Below, one piece after another: positions 1-8,291 of a stretch of DNA of 64,000 nucleotides. Source of the DNA: Pontiella agarivorans (GTDB taxonomy: Bacteria > Verrucomicrobiota > Kiritimatiellia > Kiritimatiellales > Pontiellaceae). Under the pieces are notes generated by a model that saw only the letters and a list, made by a program, of their open reading frames with translations, had not been told where the DNA came from and searched no databases. A program made the position numbers and the translations under genes. The first letter of the stretch is position 1; each line of letters starts with the position of its first letter. The DNA lies in contig NZ_JARVCO010000010.1 of the NCBI RefSeq assembly GCF_034531395.1, positions 248,001 through 312,000 of the forward strand, in the 5' to 3' direction.

Positions 1-22
1 CTTTGATGGTGTATTTGGCCAT
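1..22 (-). CDS. Possible 5' end of a gene leaving the window
   Basis: A minus-strand ATG at 22-20 opens a frame reading MAKYTIK before the window ends. No clear Shine-Dalgarno sequence is visible upstream of it, so this is only a possible start. Nothing can be said about function. Confidence 0.25.
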
Positions 23-176
23 GGAATTCACTCTGACGTAAATAAGCGGTTACTGTGAATGAAAAGGGTGCACAGTTCAAGGTTGAGGAAGCCTGGGTAT
101 TGCATCGCGGGACTTTCAGGAGTTGAGATCTATTTCGGGATAGACTTGGCATAAGATGTATTCCTATAGTCAAAGT

Positions 177-1865
177 ATGAATATTATTGGCATCAATTAT
201 TTCTATCATGATTCCACGGCCTGCATTGTGGTTGACGGCAAACTGGTGACGGCTATTGAAGAGGAGCGGCTGACGCGACAGAAGCACACGGATGAATTTC
301 CGGTGCAGGCGATTGAGCGGTGCATGAAAATTGCCGGACTCGAGGATAAGGATATTGATGCGGTGGCCGTTTCAATTAAACCCTCGATGCACTGGCAGAA
401 AAAAGCGGCCTATGCATTGGGGATTGGAAAAGGGATCAAGCCGTTTCTCGGACACGAAGTCGGGACTTCGCGCTATCGCCAGGATCAGTTCTGGAGCTGG
501 TATCTGAGTTGCTGGCCGCGTGGGTCAAAACAGCCGCCGATTCACTGGGTGTCGCACCATCTGGCGCATATTGCCGGCAGTTTTTATGTTTCGCCGTATG
601 AAGAAGCGGCCCTGCTGTCGATCGACGGTTCCGGCGAGTGGGCGACGTCGTTTGTCGGCTATGGCAAAGGCACTCAGGTTGAACAGTATAACGAAAGTTA
701 TTTCCCGAATTCATTCGGTTCCTTCTATGAAGCGGCGACCGAATTCTGCGGCTTCCGCCCGAACTATGACGAGGGCAAGACGATGGGACTGGCCCCGTTT
801 GGTGATCCCGAGGTTTTTAAAGACAAGGTGTCCGAGATTATTTCGATCGGTGAAGACGGATCGATTACGGTGGATACCTCGATGTTTAATTTTCAGTACT
901 GGCGGCGGCCGTACTGCAATCGTAAATTCTATGAAACCTTCGGTGCGCCGCGTCGTCACGGCGAAGAATTTCAGAAACACCATGAAGATGTGGCTGCGGC
1001 CTTTCAGCATGTGCTTGAGGAATCGGCGCTGAAAATCTGCCGGGATTTGAAAAAGAAGACGGGTGCAAAGCATCTGGTGATTGCGGGCGGGGTTTCGCTG
1101 AACAGTGTGATGAATGGTCGGATTGTCCGGGAATCAGGATTTGAGGATCTTTATGTCATGCCTGCGGCCGGCGATAACGGCACGGCCATCGGCGCGGCGT
1201 TTTATGTCTGGAACGGGATTCACGGAAAAGAACGCAGCTTTGTGCATATGAATCCGTATGTCGGAACGAGCTACACGGACGAGGAATATCAGGCGATTAT
1301 TAAAGAGTGCAAGCTGAATGCCGAATACCATGAGCATATTGAAGAAGTGACGGCCGGGCTGCTGGCGGAAGGACATATCGTCGGCTGGTATCAGGGGGCG
1401 ATGGAGATCGGGCCGAGGGCGCTGGGCAACCGGAGTATTCTGGCGGATCCTTCAAAACCGGATATGAAAGATAAGATCAATGCCGATGTGAAGCACCGCG
1501 AAGCCTATCGTCCGTTTGCTCCGTCGGTGCCGGTGGAACATGCAAAGGATTATTTCGATATCGAGGTTGAAGCGCCGTTTATGCTGAAAGTGTGCGATGT
1601 TTTTCCGGATAAACGCGATTGTGTTCCGGCGATTACCCATGTGGACGGCAGTGCCCGGGTTCAGACGGTTCGTGAAGAGACGAATCCGCGTTATCATAAA
1701 CTGATGATGGAGCTGGGGAAAATCACCGGTGTCCCGGTGGTGCTGAATACGAGTTTTAATGTGATGGGTGAACCGATCGTTGAATCGCCGATGGATGCGA
1801 TCCGCTGCTTCTTCTCCACCGGCCTGGATAAGCTGGTGATCGGAAACTATCTGATCGGGAAATAA
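177..1865 (+). CDS. NodU/CmcH-family carbamoyltransferase
   Basis: Family role: transfer of a carbamoyl group from carbamoyl phosphate, through carbamoyl-AMP, to a hydroxyl of a sugar, antibiotic or other small molecule in the cytoplasm. The N-terminal Kae1-like half starts with MNIIGINYFYHDST and carries the metal-binding HHLAH near residue 127, then SIDGSGEW. The C-terminal half carries GPRALGNRSILADP near residue 411 and the KHREAYRPFAP stretch typical of the Carbam_trans_C domain. At 562 residues it is full length. The start was set at 177 because family members begin directly with the first beta strand; an in-frame ATG at 156 would add seven residues, and neither has a strong ribosome binding site. 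The Aat-like gene follows after 2 bp, so the two are probably co-transcribed. The acceptor substrate cannot be told from the sequence. Confidence 0.9.
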   Translation: MNIIGINYFYHDSTACIVVDGKLVTAIEEERLTRQKHTDEFPVQAIERCMKIAGLEDKDIDAVAVSIKPSMHWQKKAAYALGIGKGIKPFLGHEVGTSRYRQDQFWSWYLSCWPRGSKQPPIHWVSHHLAHIAGSFYVSPYEEAALLSIDGSGEWATSFVGYGKGTQVEQYNESYFPNSFGSFYEAATEFCGFRPNYDEGKTMGLAPFGDPEVFKDKVSEIISIGEDGSITVDTSMFNFQYWRRPYCNRKFYETFGAPRRHGEEFQKHHEDVAAAFQHVLEESALKICRDLKKKTGAKHLVIAGGVSLNSVMNGRIVRESGFEDLYVMPAAGDNGTAIGAAFYVWNGIHGKERSFVHMNPYVGTSYTDEEYQAIIKECKLNAEYHEHIEEVTAGLLAEGHIVGWYQGAMEIGPRALGNRSILADPSKPDMKDKINADVKHREAYRPFAPSVPVEHAKDYFDIEVEAPFMLKVCDVFPDKRDCVPAITHVDGSARVQTVREETNPRYHKLMMELGKITGVPVVLNTSFNVMGEPIVESPMDAIRCFFSTGLDKLVIGNYLIGK

Positions 1866-1867
1866 GT

Positions 1868-2731
1868 GTGGAACCGCCAGGATCAAATCCCAGTTATATG
1901 CAGAAACTCTATAAGCGGCTGGATAAACATCCACGGCTGAAGAAGTTCTATGAACAGGCCGTCGAGGCCCAGGTTTTTTATCAGAGCAAAATTTTCCGTC
2001 CGCCGCCAAAAGGAAAGTTTCCGCCGATTTGGATGTCGTATCGCGAGCCGTTCTGCGGCCTGCTGGCGTATGGCGGAGAGATGACGGCGGACAGCCTGCT
2101 GTATGCCTATTCCAAAGGCATTTATCCGCTATACGATAAGCACCCCATTGAGTGGTATTCGTGTGATCCGCGCATGGTGCTTTATCTTGAAAAGATGAAG
2201 CTGAAAAAGGGGCTGCGTCCGCTGATCAAATCGGGAAAATATACGGTTACGTTTGATACGGCGTTTGAACGGGTCGTGCATGAATGCGGCAAAGGCGGAG
2301 ACCGCGACGAGTGGACCTGGATTATTCCTGAACGGGTGGCGGTGGCGCTTGAGCTGCATGAAAAGGGGCAGAATCATTCCGTCGAAGTATGGAACGAAGC
2401 CGGTGATCTTGTCGGCGGCCTGTTCGGGATGGATATGGGAAAGATGTTTCTTTCCGAGTCGGCTTTTCATCATGAACCGAATGCCAGCAAGGTGGCGGTG
2501 GCCGTTCTGAACTGTCATCTCCAGCTCTGGGGTTTTGTGATGAACGATATTCAATGGTTCTGGGAGCATTACCGCCGGCTCGGTTATGAAAATATTTCGC
2601 GCAAGGAATATCTGACTCAGTTGAAAACGGTAGTGACGGAGCCGAAGAAACTGGGAAAGTGGACGGTGGATGAACGCCTCGATGTCGGGAACTGGGTGCC
2701 GTCTGAGCCGGGCAGTCAGGTCCGGGCATAA
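1868..2731 (+). CDS. aat: Divergent leucyl/phenylalanyl-tRNA-protein transferase (Aat-like)
   Basis: Aat moves Leu or Phe from its tRNA onto N-terminal Arg or Lys of proteins, marking them for ClpS/ClpAP. Visible family blocks are GLLAYGGEMT near residue 64, the AYSKGIYPLY block, IEWYSCDPRMVL, TWIIPERV, HSVEVWNEAGDLVGGLFG, SESAFHHEPNASK and the C-terminal NDIQ...H...LG...ISRKEYL. It is longer than usual (287 against about 230-250) because of an N-terminal extension of about 50 residues. The usual GES-x-F is SES-x-F, LIDCQ is MNDIQ, and H-x2-SLGA is HYRRLGY, so specificity may differ. The start is GTG, 2 bp after the carbamoyltransferase stop; ATG at 1898 is an alternative. It could be a genuine N-degron enzyme or an Aat homologue recruited to tRNA-dependent acylation of a small molecule. 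Confidence 0.8.
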   Translation: MEPPGSNPSYMQKLYKRLDKHPRLKKFYEQAVEAQVFYQSKIFRPPPKGKFPPIWMSYREPFCGLLAYGGEMTADSLLYAYSKGIYPLYDKHPIEWYSCDPRMVLYLEKMKLKKGLRPLIKSGKYTVTFDTAFERVVHECGKGGDRDEWTWIIPERVAVALELHEKGQNHSVEVWNEAGDLVGGLFGMDMGKMFLSESAFHHEPNASKVAVAVLNCHLQLWGFVMNDIQWFWEHYRRLGYENISRKEYLTQLKTVVTEPKKLGKWTVDERLDVGNWVPSEPGSQVRA

Positions 2732-2743
2732 CGGTTTTCCCAT

Positions 2744-3448
2744 TCAGATTCGTTTGAGTTTTCGGCGGATCATTCTCAGATAATGAAAGAAATAGTCAGC
2801 AGCCAGAGGGAGTGAGGGGAGGCTGTTGAGATTGACCAGACAGTAGTCGAAAGGCTCGCCGGTTTCTTCCCAGTTTTCGGTGGTGTGCAGGATTTCGCAG
2901 GATGTGCGGTGAGCCAGCAGGCGTGACAGTCCATGCCGTTTTCTGACATACGCGACAAAGTAGTTGTACCCGATACTTTTCAACAGGGTGTTGGTTTCGT
3001 GTAAGAGGAATTCGAGGGTTTTTATTGACCGGTGTTCTTTCAGAATGGCCAGGCTGGAGATGTAGAAGATTTCGTCCTGATGTTCCCGGATAAATTCATT
3101 TTCTTTCAGTGCCCGGGCGGAGTTTTCTTCGCAGATATGCCGGCCGGTGATGTAGCCGATTGGGGTGCGGTCATCGTAGAGAATCATGCCCGAACCGAAT
3201 TCATCATCAAGGAATTCTTCAAAGTCACTTTGCTCCTCCTGCATGAGCATGGGAAAGCAGGCTTTTTCCAGTTCCACCAGAATGGGGATCTGGCTTTTGT
3301 TTGTGATGAGCTGCGCAAATAAATTGAGTGGATATTTATATGCGTTTCGCTGGTTTTTTTTCTGTTTTGCAGTGACAGAGTCGGGAGAGCAAACTGGACT
3401 ATTACATTTGCCTTGAGCTGTATTTTTATGGTTAGCATCTTCGCGCAT
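2744..3448 (-). CDS. GNAT-like N-acyltransferase
   Basis: The protein (234 residues) reads as a GNAT-fold acyltransferase. A strand-helix opening (LITNKSQIPILVELEKACFP) is followed by acidic loops, GYITGRHI, then FYISSLAILKEHRSIKTLEFLLHE, which is the strand and pyrophosphate-loop helix region but with RS-I-K in place of the canonical (R/Q)-x2-G-x-(G/A). A strand-rich end (YNYFVAYVRKRHGLSRLLAH) follows. Acetyl-CoA use is therefore uncertain. The first 35 residues are low in family features and may not be translated, but no good internal ATG exists before the conserved core. It converges on the Aat-like gene (12 bp apart), which itself has a GNAT-related fold. Confidence 0.65.
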   Translation of the reverse strand: MREDANHKNTAQGKCNSPVCSPDSVTAKQKKNQRNAYKYPLNLFAQLITNKSQIPILVELEKACFPMLMQEEQSDFEEFLDDEFGSGMILYDDRTPIGYITGRHICEENSARALKENEFIREHQDEIFYISSLAILKEHRSIKTLEFLLHETNTLLKSIGYNYFVAYVRKRHGLSRLLAHRTSCEILHTTENWEETGEPFDYCLVNLNSLPSLPLAADYFFHYLRMIRRKLKRI

Positions 3449-3450
3449 GG

Positions 3451-3478
3451 TTGCATGCTAGTTAAATCATTTGATAAA
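3451..3478 (+). promoter_or_regulatory. Candidate sigma70-type promoter for the secreted protein gene
   Basis: TTGCAT (3451-3456) and GATAAA (3473-3478) are separated by 16 bp in an AT-rich stretch just upstream of the gene at 3505. It starts right beside the divergent start codon at 3448. Prediction from consensus only. Confidence 0.35.
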
Positions 3479-3504
3479 TAACAAGGAAAAGAAGGAGTTG
3501 CTGG

Positions 3505-4365
3505 ATGAATTTAAAGTTCTTCACACTCGCAACCGTATTGGCGGCCACAGCGGTTCAGGCCCAGACGGTTGTGATTGATTCGCTGGATCGTAATGGAACC
3601 TTAACGGCCACGGTACCGTCAAACTCTGTGTACACCATTGAGTGGAAGGGCGCGCTGGACGGACCGGGTGACTGGAAGGACAGCTGGTATCAGCACCGTG
3701 ATATGCTGAGTTCAAACGGCATGATTGAAGCAGAAATTCCAATGTTTTTCCGTCTGACGTGCCAGACCAACAATGCGCTCATTCATGTTCCGGTCGGCAG
3801 GATCTACCACTATCACGTCACGAATCAGGATCCCGGAACTGATTTCTGGAGAAGGGATGTCCATGTTATGGGGGACACCTATATGCCTCATCAGACCAAT
3901 AACTACCGTACAATCTGGACCGAGGATTGGTATTCTGCGCCGAATGTCATTCCGGTCGGAGCTCAGGCCAGGAGTTCTTCATATCTTCGTGTGGATGAAA
4001 ACGGAGTATATGTACTCGATTCCGAGTACGATCGCGGTCCGATGCAGGAGGATCTTCTCTGGTCCAACGGAACTGTGGGAACCACATGGTCGTATGCGGC
4101 TTCAACGCCTCATACTACGATTCAGTCTGAGATTGTTGCCACGAACGTTACCGTCACGATCGGCACCACCAACTATACCGGCTGCATACAGATCGAAAGT
4201 ATCGGCGAGGATCAGCCATGGCTATCGGATTATCCGGAGCGCAGATATATTGAGTGGATTCAGCCTAATGGCTATCTGGTCCGAAGTGAAAATTACTGGG
4301 TGGAAGAACAGTATACGAATCTGACTCCGATCGTCACCGAGCTGCAGAGCTGGACCGACGAGTAA
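3505..4365 (+). CDS. Secreted protein of unknown function
   Basis: A 286-residue protein with a clear Sec signal peptide (MNLKFFTLATVLAATAVQAQ, cleavage probably after AQA). A strong ribosome binding site (aaggag) precedes the ATG. After the signal comes a short module reading SVYTIEWKGALDGPGDWKD...MFFRLTC, which resembles the 'Y-x-(V/L)-(E/Q)-(W/C)...W...F(R/Y)' module found at the ends of many secreted proteins of this phylum. The rest is rich in Thr, Asn, Tyr and Trp and looks like a beta-strand fold. It has two internal Cys and no enzyme motif that I recognise. It is probably periplasmic or extracellular. The next gene starts about 50 bp downstream but has a different type of product. Confidence 0.75.
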   Translation: MNLKFFTLATVLAATAVQAQTVVIDSLDRNGTLTATVPSNSVYTIEWKGALDGPGDWKDSWYQHRDMLSSNGMIEAEIPMFFRLTCQTNNALIHVPVGRIYHYHVTNQDPGTDFWRRDVHVMGDTYMPHQTNNYRTIWTEDWYSAPNVIPVGAQARSSSYLRVDENGVYVLDSEYDRGPMQEDLLWSNGTVGTTWSYAASTPHTTIQSEIVATNVTVTIGTTNYTGCIQIESIGEDQPWLSDYPERRYIEWIQPNGYLVRSENYWVEEQYTNLTPIVTELQSWTDE

Positions 4366-4416
4366 ACTGATTTTTGTAATAAGGGCGGCAGGGTTTATGC
4401 TTTGTTGCCTTTTTAT

Positions 4417-6177
4417 ATGACCAAAAAAACACATACCGCTTCGGTGGAACGATTCCAGCTGCTGGGTAAGCTTCGGATTATATTCGATCTTCTTGATGCG
4501 ATTGACCGGCGCAAACTTTTCCTGATATTCACCCTTTCCCTGATGAACGGTGTGGTGAATGCTGCAGGCATTGCATCAATTCTGCCGTTCATCGGCCTGA
4601 TCTCCGATCCGGCGATTCTGGAGACCAACAAATACGTTCTGTATTTTAAAGAGCTGACCGGCATCGCCAGTTATGCGGGTGTGGTGGTTTCGTTCGGATT
4701 TATCTCTTTGGGAATGCTGATTCTGAGCAATTCCATTTCGGCGGTTGAAACCTGGCAGGGGGTTTGGTTCAGCGCGGACAAAACCAAGGATCTGTCGGCG
4801 CGGCTGCTCGGTAATTATCTGAATATTGACGTGCTCGAGTTTGAAAAGAAACAGAGTGCTGAACGGGCCAAGGAGGTGCTGACCGATGTCAGTCGGGTCG
4901 TGATCGGCACCCTGTTTGCAACGCTCGATCTTATATCGGATATCATTGTCTCTCTCTGTATCGTTGTCCTGTTGCTCTGGATTGACTGGAAGGTCACACT
5001 GGTGGTGGCGGCGATTCTTGTTTTTGTGCACTTTTTAATCAATCTGGTCACTACCGGGCAGCTTGATCGTCTGGGTAAACGCTATGCTTCGCTGCAGGCT
5101 TCGCTCTACAGTCATGTGCTGGAAGCGCTTAAGCTGAATAAGGAAATCAAGATGAACAGTCTGGATTCCTATTTTGTGAACCGTTTTTCCGTGACTGCCG
5201 GTGAAATGGCGAAAAATACAGTACGCAGCTCGATGATCAGTCAACTGCCTCAGCAGGCACTGGAAGTGATGGCTTTTGCGGTTATCATGTCGGTGGCACT
5301 CTATTTTGCAGTATTTGCGGGCGACGGCGGGCAGCCGGTTACCATAATTGGAATGTATGCCGTTGCCGCATATCGGCTGATTCCAACGGTGAACAGTATT
5401 TTCCGAAAGGTGAAGGATATCTGGTACGATACGGCCATTCTGGAAAATGTGGCCGGTTCTCTGCAGCTGTCCGAACCCGAGGCCGAGTGCTGGGATGCCG
5501 CCCGCTGGCCGAAGGAAACCATCGCACTGGATAATATTCGTTTTTCCTATACTCCAAGCGGACCGCTTCTGCTCGACGGTATGAATCTGGAATTCGGCGT
5601 CGGGCAGTTTACCTGCATAAAAGGCCAGACCGGCTGTGGAAAATCCACGGTTATGCATCTTGTGGCCGGACTTTTCCGTCCTTCCGGCGGGCGGATCTGT
5701 GCGGACGGACTGGAGGTGAATGCCTACGGCAGCAGGGAATGGAAGAAGCGAATCGGTCTCGTCCCCGCCGATGTGAATATTATTCAGGCCAGTTTATATG
5801 AAAATATTGCGTTGGGTCTTGAGCCTGAGAAAATCAACCGTGAACTGGTTCAGGAAGTCTGCCAGCTGGTGGAACTGCATGATCTGTTTACCGGGCTGCC
5901 GGAGAAATATGAAACGGTTTATGGCGATGAAGGGCTCCGTTTCAGCAGTGGACAGGTGCTGAAGGTCGGTATTGCCAGGGCGCTTTACCGCCGGCCGGCC
6001 CTTTTGCTTCTGGACGAAAGTACCGATGCGTTTGATCTGGCCACTGAAAGCCGGATTCTGAACCGCCTTAAGGGGATCAATAACCTGACGATCATTTTTA
6101 TATCGCACCGGCCATCAGTGATGGATCATGCCGATCGGGTGATTGACCTTGAAGATTTACTGGGGAGAGGGGTTTGA
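4417..6177 (+). CDS. ABC exporter, fused membrane and ATPase domains (PglK/MsbA-like)
   Basis: A half-transporter of the exporter type, about 586 residues. Residues 1-330 hold around five or six hydrophobic segments (for example FLIFTLSLMNGVVNAAGIASILPFIGL and IIVSLCIVVLLLWI). The ATPase domain shows Walker A GQTGCGKST near residue 402, the signature FSSGQ near 508 with a Val-Gly-Ile-Ala-Arg continuation, Walker B LLLLDES near 530 and the switch histidine in ISHRP near 562. The N-terminal layout resembles flippases of lipid-linked oligosaccharides (PglK) more than drug exporters; that is inference. ATG at 4417 is preferred over TTG at 4402. The stop codon overlaps the TTG start of the next gene, so the acyltransferase is likely in the same operon. 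Confidence 0.88.
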   Translation: MTKKTHTASVERFQLLGKLRIIFDLLDAIDRRKLFLIFTLSLMNGVVNAAGIASILPFIGLISDPAILETNKYVLYFKELTGIASYAGVVVSFGFISLGMLILSNSISAVETWQGVWFSADKTKDLSARLLGNYLNIDVLEFEKKQSAERAKEVLTDVSRVVIGTLFATLDLISDIIVSLCIVVLLLWIDWKVTLVVAAILVFVHFLINLVTTGQLDRLGKRYASLQASLYSHVLEALKLNKEIKMNSLDSYFVNRFSVTAGEMAKNTVRSSMISQLPQQALEVMAFAVIMSVALYFAVFAGDGGQPVTIIGMYAVAAYRLIPTVNSIFRKVKDIWYDTAILENVAGSLQLSEPEAECWDAARWPKETIALDNIRFSYTPSGPLLLDGMNLEFGVGQFTCIKGQTGCGKSTVMHLVAGLFRPSGGRICADGLEVNAYGSREWKKRIGLVPADVNIIQASLYENIALGLEPEKINRELVQEVCQLVELHDLFTGLPEKYETVYGDEGLRFSSGQVLKVGIARALYRRPALLLLDESTDAFDLATESRILNRLKGINNLTIIFISHRPSVMDHADRVIDLEDLLGRGV

Positions 6178-7277
6178 GTAAACGGATCTATGTGGAAAAG
6201 CGTAACCACGATGCATCGGTAGCCGGGCTGGAACAGGCTTGGGACCAGTTGCTTGAAGAGAGTGTTCGGCCGACTATTTTTGCCTCGTTTGACTATGTTC
6301 AGACCTCCATCCGGCATTTGAATCGGGGCGAACAGATTTTTTATCTCCTGATGCGGGCGGAAAAAAATGACGGACGGCTTCTGGCTGTTTTCCCGCTCTG
6401 TATCCGGCCGCGTAAAGAGCACGGCGTCAGCCTGCGTGTGGTTATGCACGCGCTGCCTCCTCAGACGACTGAAGTGGATAAACCCTGTCCGGTTATCCAT
6501 AAGGATCATGAAGCGGACTGCTGGATGGCTTTTGCCGATTTTATGAAGAGTGAATTCAAGGCGTGGGATATAATCGACCTTGAAGAACTGGTTGCCGGAT
6601 CGTTTTTCCCGGAACATGTGAAAGACCTTTTTTCTCTGTCCTCCGCTTTGCCCCGCGTGAAGAAGGGGCCTGATTCACCGATTGTCGATCTATCCGTTTC
6701 ATGGGAGGACTTCTGGAGCCACCATCGGAAGCTGCGGAAAAAATGCGGTCGGCTGGAACGCAGGATTGAACATCTCCGGCACGAGATTACCAATGATTCC
6801 AAGGACATCATTCGCTGTTTGGAAAATTATATTGAAGTGGAGAAGATCAGCTGGAAAGAGGGGGAGATGGTGGCATATCACCGCGAGTTTTATGCCGATC
6901 TGCTGCCCAGACTGGCTGAAAAGGGACGCGTCTGGTTTTCCACGCTTTATGACGGCGAGGTGCTGGTTTCGGTGGAAATGGCCTACACGTATCTGAATCA
7001 GGTTTATTTCTGTCATGGTACCTATGCGCCTGATTATGCGGTGCACTCCCCGGGCATGGTGAACTCCTGCTGGTTTATTCGCCATTTTACCGGGCATGCA
7101 TATGCCGAGGGGGATTATCTGGCCGGATTTGCCTCCTATGTGGATCCCTGGGCGTATCGTCAGGAACATACCCGAGAGGTCGTTGTTTATCGTACGGGCT
7201 GGAAATTGGGAGCGCTCTTCCTTTTTCATGCCGCGAGAAAGGCAAAGTTTTTTATTAAAAAAATGAGAAAGAAATAG
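6174..7277 (+). CDS. CelD/BcsL-like GNAT acyltransferase
   Basis: A 367-residue protein with the layout of the CelD/BcsL family of double-GNAT acyltransferases. An N-terminal half contains AWDQLLEESVRPTIFASFDYV, typical of the family's 'W..L......FxS..wv' opening, and FPLCIRP. A second half contains SHHRKLRKKCGRLERRIE, the strand VSVEMAYTYLNQVYFCHGTYAPDYAVHSPGMV, and a basic tail. Such enzymes acylate polysaccharides, lipids or peptidoglycan-linked groups in the cytoplasm. The start is TTG, overlapping the ABC transporter stop by 4 bp with ggagagg upstream; no ATG occurs before about residue 90. Coupling to the exporter suggests the product is made for export. The substrate is unknown. Confidence 0.78.
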   Translation: MSKRIYVEKRNHDASVAGLEQAWDQLLEESVRPTIFASFDYVQTSIRHLNRGEQIFYLLMRAEKNDGRLLAVFPLCIRPRKEHGVSLRVVMHALPPQTTEVDKPCPVIHKDHEADCWMAFADFMKSEFKAWDIIDLEELVAGSFFPEHVKDLFSLSSALPRVKKGPDSPIVDLSVSWEDFWSHHRKLRKKCGRLERRIEHLRHEITNDSKDIIRCLENYIEVEKISWKEGEMVAYHREFYADLLPRLAEKGRVWFSTLYDGEVLVSVEMAYTYLNQVYFCHGTYAPDYAVHSPGMVNSCWFIRHFTGHAYAEGDYLAGFASYVDPWAYRQEHTREVVVYRTGWKLGALFLFHAARKAKFFIKKMRKK

Positions 7278-7367
7278 GTATATTTTTTTTGTTTATTTGC
7301 TGGGCGGATTCAGGGTGGTACTTAAAATGCTTTGATTGCATCCAAACGGGAGCACTGAACGGATACG

Positions 7368-8291
7368 ATGATAATCGATAGGGACAAAACGGGATATGCA
7401 TCACGGGCGTATGCGGATTCGCTCTCGGAATTTGGCGAAGTCATCCACCTGAAACACAGTAATGGATATCTGCTGAAGAAACCGGTTCCGGGATGTGCCG
7501 GCTATTTTGATGCCATAGGGCTCTATCCACTTTTTTTCTGTTCTGACTGGTCGCTGCTCCAGAAGGACTTTGAGGAGCTTCCAGACACGATTATAAGTAT
7601 AGGGCTGGTTGCCGATCCGTTTGGTGATTTCACCCCGGAGCTGCTTGAGCAGACGTTTGATGTGGTTAATCCCTACAAAAAGCATTTTACCGTGGATGTC
7701 ACCCGGGAGATTGCTGAAATCGGAAGCCGGCACCATCGGCGTGAGGCCCGGAAAGCCTATCGTTCTTTGAGTGTGCAGGTGTGCGAGAATCCTGCTGAAT
7801 TTGTTGATATCTGGGAGGGGCTGTATAAAACGCTGCGCCGTCGGTATTCCATTCAGGGTATTCGCGGTTTTTCCCATACGGCCTTTGAAAAACAGCTTTC
7901 GATGCCTGAAATTGTTGTTCATCAGGCATTTCACGAGGACAAGATCATCGGTGCGCAGCTGTTTTATCAGCAGGATGATGTGGTTCACTGCCATCTGGGT
8001 GCGGTCAGCCCGATCGGCTATGAACTCAACGCGTTTTACGCCCTCGACCAGTTTTCCTTCAGCTATTTTTCAGATAAGGCCAGAAGGCTGGATCTGGGCG
8101 GCGGAATCGGGTTGAACTCGGGTGGTCATGACGGCTTGAGCTATTATAAAAAAGGGTGGTCTTCGGATCTGCAGCAGGTTTATTTCTGCGGCCGGATCAT
8201 TAATCCCGAAATGTATGAAATGATGGCCCAGAAAGCGAAGCAGGTGCACTCATCTTATTTCCCGACCTATCGCGCTGGTGAATACCTTTAA
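7368..8291 (+). CDS. FemAB/GNAT-like acyltransferase
   Basis: A 307-residue protein related to the FemAB/BioF2-type GNAT fold. Visible signs are HHRREARKAYRSLSVQVCENP, a basic helix followed by a strand that marks the second GNAT domain, then FVDIWEGLYKTLRRRYSIQGIRGFSHTAFEKQL, IVVHQAFHEDKIIGAQLFYQQ, CHLGAVSPIGYELNAFYALDQFSF and the RLDLGGGIGLNSGGHDGLSYYKKGWS end block, which matches the 'lG(G/a)..........L..FK.gfg' end of the family. Its role is likely transfer of an acyl or aminoacyl group to a cell-envelope component. It lies 90 bp after the CelD-like gene. It converges with the GT2 gene and their stop codons share the bases TTAA. Confidence 0.75.
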   Translation: MIIDRDKTGYASRAYADSLSEFGEVIHLKHSNGYLLKKPVPGCAGYFDAIGLYPLFFCSDWSLLQKDFEELPDTIISIGLVADPFGDFTPELLEQTFDVVNPYKKHFTVDVTREIAEIGSRHHRREARKAYRSLSVQVCENPAEFVDIWEGLYKTLRRRYSIQGIRGFSHTAFEKQLSMPEIVVHQAFHEDKIIGAQLFYQQDDVVHCHLGAVSPIGYELNAFYALDQFSFSYFSDKARRLDLGGGIGLNSGGHDGLSYYKKGWSSDLQQVYFCGRIINPEMYEMMAQKAKQVHSSYFPTYRAGEYL

